Shown here in pieces: positions 5,405-6,620 of a DNA stretch of 6,620 nucleotides. Source of the DNA: JBLHLB01 sp047618505. GTDB taxonomy: Bacteria > Planctomycetota > UBA1135 > GCA-002686595. The notes below the pieces were generated by a model that was not told where the DNA came from, did not search any database, and worked only from the letters and a program-made list of their open reading frames with translations. The stretch's first letter is position 1. Each line of letters begins with the position of its first letter. The position numbers were made by a program, and so were the translations under genes. The DNA lies in NCBI GenBank assembly GCA_047618505.1, contig JBLHLB010000232.1, positions 1 to 6,620 on the forward strand, written 5' to 3'.

Positions 5405-6620
5405 GTTCCTCGACTACTAGCCGATTCGGCCCCCGCCGCCTTGGGGTGGGAGCCTTGGCCGCGGCAACTGCCGTGGCCCTTTGGGCCCCCAGCTCCCAGG
5501 CGACGAACACCGTAGCACCGACGGATCATGGTCTCGTTGCTGTGAGTGCGGGCACCATTCACCTTGTGGAGGGCGGCGTTGTCCTAGAGGGCGGCGCAAC
5601 CATCCTGATCAAGGACGGCAAGATTCAAGCGATCGGAGCGGACGTTAAGATCCCGGCCGGCGCGAAAGTCGTGGACTACGGTCCCAATGCCGTCATCGTC
5701 CCTGGTTTCGTCAGCGCGACCGGTTACACCGGCGCCCGCGGAACAGCCCGCACAGCCGAGCCGGGTTTGCTTGGCATCGAGGATTTCGACTTCGCGGCGA
5801 ACCGCGCGTCCTACCTCACGAGCGGCGTTACCTCCATCTATGTGTCCGCCTCCGAGAACCGCTTGATAGGTGGCCAGGGTGCCATGGTCAAACTTGCCGG
5901 TGACGACGCAGCCCAGCGCACGCTGGCTGCTGCGGCGACTGTGCAGGGGGCCATTGATGGTTCCGCGCGCAACACCCCTGGATTCTGGGAGCCGCCTATC
6001 CCGGCCACCGTGGACAGCGGTCTTGGCTACCAGGTTCCCCAGCTGCCGAACACCACCATGGGCGCCATTTTGGCCCTGGAGGAACTAGTCAACGAAGCCC
6101 GTAATGGCGGCTCCTCCGATTCCGCCTACGGACCCTATGCAGCGGCGGAGTTGGCTAAGGCCATGGAAGCTGGATTGCCCTGGCGTATCGCCGCCAGCAC
6201 CCCGGCTGAGATCCGCGCTTTGATTTCCTTCGGGCAAGCCAGTGGCGTCAAGGTCGTCCTCGACCGGGCCACTGGGGCAGGACCCCTGGCCGGTGAAATC
6301 GCCACGGCAGGTATGGATGTGATCTGGCGCTTCCCTTCTCGTCCCGCCCCCGGTGGTGGACGCGACATGGGCAAGGGCGAGAACGCGTCCTGGTTCGACT
6401 ATTCGGTACCCGCTGCTCTTGAGAAGGCAGGCGTTCGTTTCGCCATCGCCCCCACTACGGGCCGCGACATACTCTTTTCCGTCGCCGCCGCCTCGGTTGG
6501 CGGCTTGAGTGAAGCGGCCGCCCTGCGATCCATCACACTCTCGCCCGCTGAGATCCTTGGCGTGGCCGATCGCGTCGGCAGTATCAAGGTGGGCAAGGAC
6601 GCTGATCTCGTGGTTCTGAA
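5401..6620 (+). CDS. Exported amidohydrolase-like protein, no metal ligands, 3' partial (gene 5)
   Basis: The frame from ATG 5401 stays open to the right edge, with 406 whole codons visible. Judging from its neighbours, only about 20-50 residues are missing. The N-terminus has a long export signal: Arg8, Arg12-Arg13 (GPRRLGVGALAAA), a hydrophobic core and SSQA|TN near 34. The twin Arg hints at Tat export, but the motif after it is weak, so Sec is equally likely. Family marks: VLIKD-like strands (ILIKDGKIQAIGA, 68-80), VPGFV (100-104), LTSGVTSIYV (139-148), LIGGQGAMVKLAG (154-166), and DRVGSIKVGKDADLVVL (390-406). Ligand positions are lost again: after PGFV the HxH is Thr107-x-Tyr109, beta-5 is RIAASTPAEI (262-271), beta-6 is VVLDRATGA (285-293), beta-8 is FAIAPTTG (347-354). 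A Gly/Pro-rich loop (PAPGGGRDMGKG) lies between beta-6 and beta-8. Role unknown. Confidence 0.92.
   Translation, partial: MSSSTTSRFGPRRLGVGALAAATAVALWAPSSQATNTVAPTDHGLVAVSAGTIHLVEGGVVLEGGATILIKDGKIQAIGADVKIPAGAKVVDYGPNAVIVPGFVSATGYTGARGTARTAEPGLLGIEDFDFAANRASYLTSGVTSIYVSASENRLIGGQGAMVKLAGDDAAQRTLAAAATVQGAIDGSARNTPGFWEPPIPATVDSGLGYQVPQLPNTTMGAILALEELVNEARNGGSSDSAYGPYAAAELAKAMEAGLPWRIAASTPAEIRALISFGQASGVKVVLDRATGAGPLAGEIATAGMDVIWRFPSRPAPGGGRDMGKGENASWFDYSVPAALEKAGVRFAIAPTTGRDILFSVAAASVGGLSEAAALRSITLSPAEILGVADRVGSIKVGKDADLVVL

Overview
The window is wall-to-wall coding on the + strand: five consecutive genes, the first cut by the left edge and the last by the right edge, with only 25 non-coding bases between genes (1356-1380). 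The organism is a GC-rich bacterium. Four of the five products have a visible N-terminal export signal and the fifth shows what looks like the end of one, so the products probably act in a periplasm or outside the cytoplasm. That suits a diderm such as a planctomycete, myxobacterium or acidobacterium, but no marker here fixes the phylum.

Layout: gene 1 (before base 1 to 1355), gene 2 (1381-2625), gene 3 (2622-3890), gene 4 (3887-5404), gene 5 (5401 to beyond 6620). Junctions 2/3, 3/4 and 4/5 are identical in form: AAATGA, where the last Lys codon, the stop TGA and the next ATG overlap. A purine-rich ribosome-binding site lies inside the end of the preceding gene. No terminator or internal promoter is evident, so this is almost certainly part of one operon that continues on both sides.

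All five proteins are divergent paralogues of the same fold: the amidohydrolase superfamily, imidazolonepropionase-like group (COG1228 type). Each has the small N-terminal beta-sandwich strand pattern, the 'GVTT' segment, a 'GGxxxxVK'-like segment and the C-terminal 'DRVGSIxVGKDADLVL' signature. In every one the metal-binding residues expected for this family are gone: the HxH after 'PGxID', the beta-5 and beta-6 histidines and the beta-8 aspartate. The replacements differ from gene to gene. Only gene 1 keeps a histidine at the beta-5 motif.

The most interesting reading is an operon of exported, metal-site-less amidohydrolase paralogues that are translated in a coupled way. They could form a hetero-oligomeric binding or scaffold complex, or a subfamily with different chemistry. 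That role is inference; the sequence shows the fold, the losses, the export signals and the coupling. Gene 1 also carries a highly charged Lys/Glu helix inserted in the barrel, and gene 4 has an unusual 36-residue extension ahead of its signal peptide.
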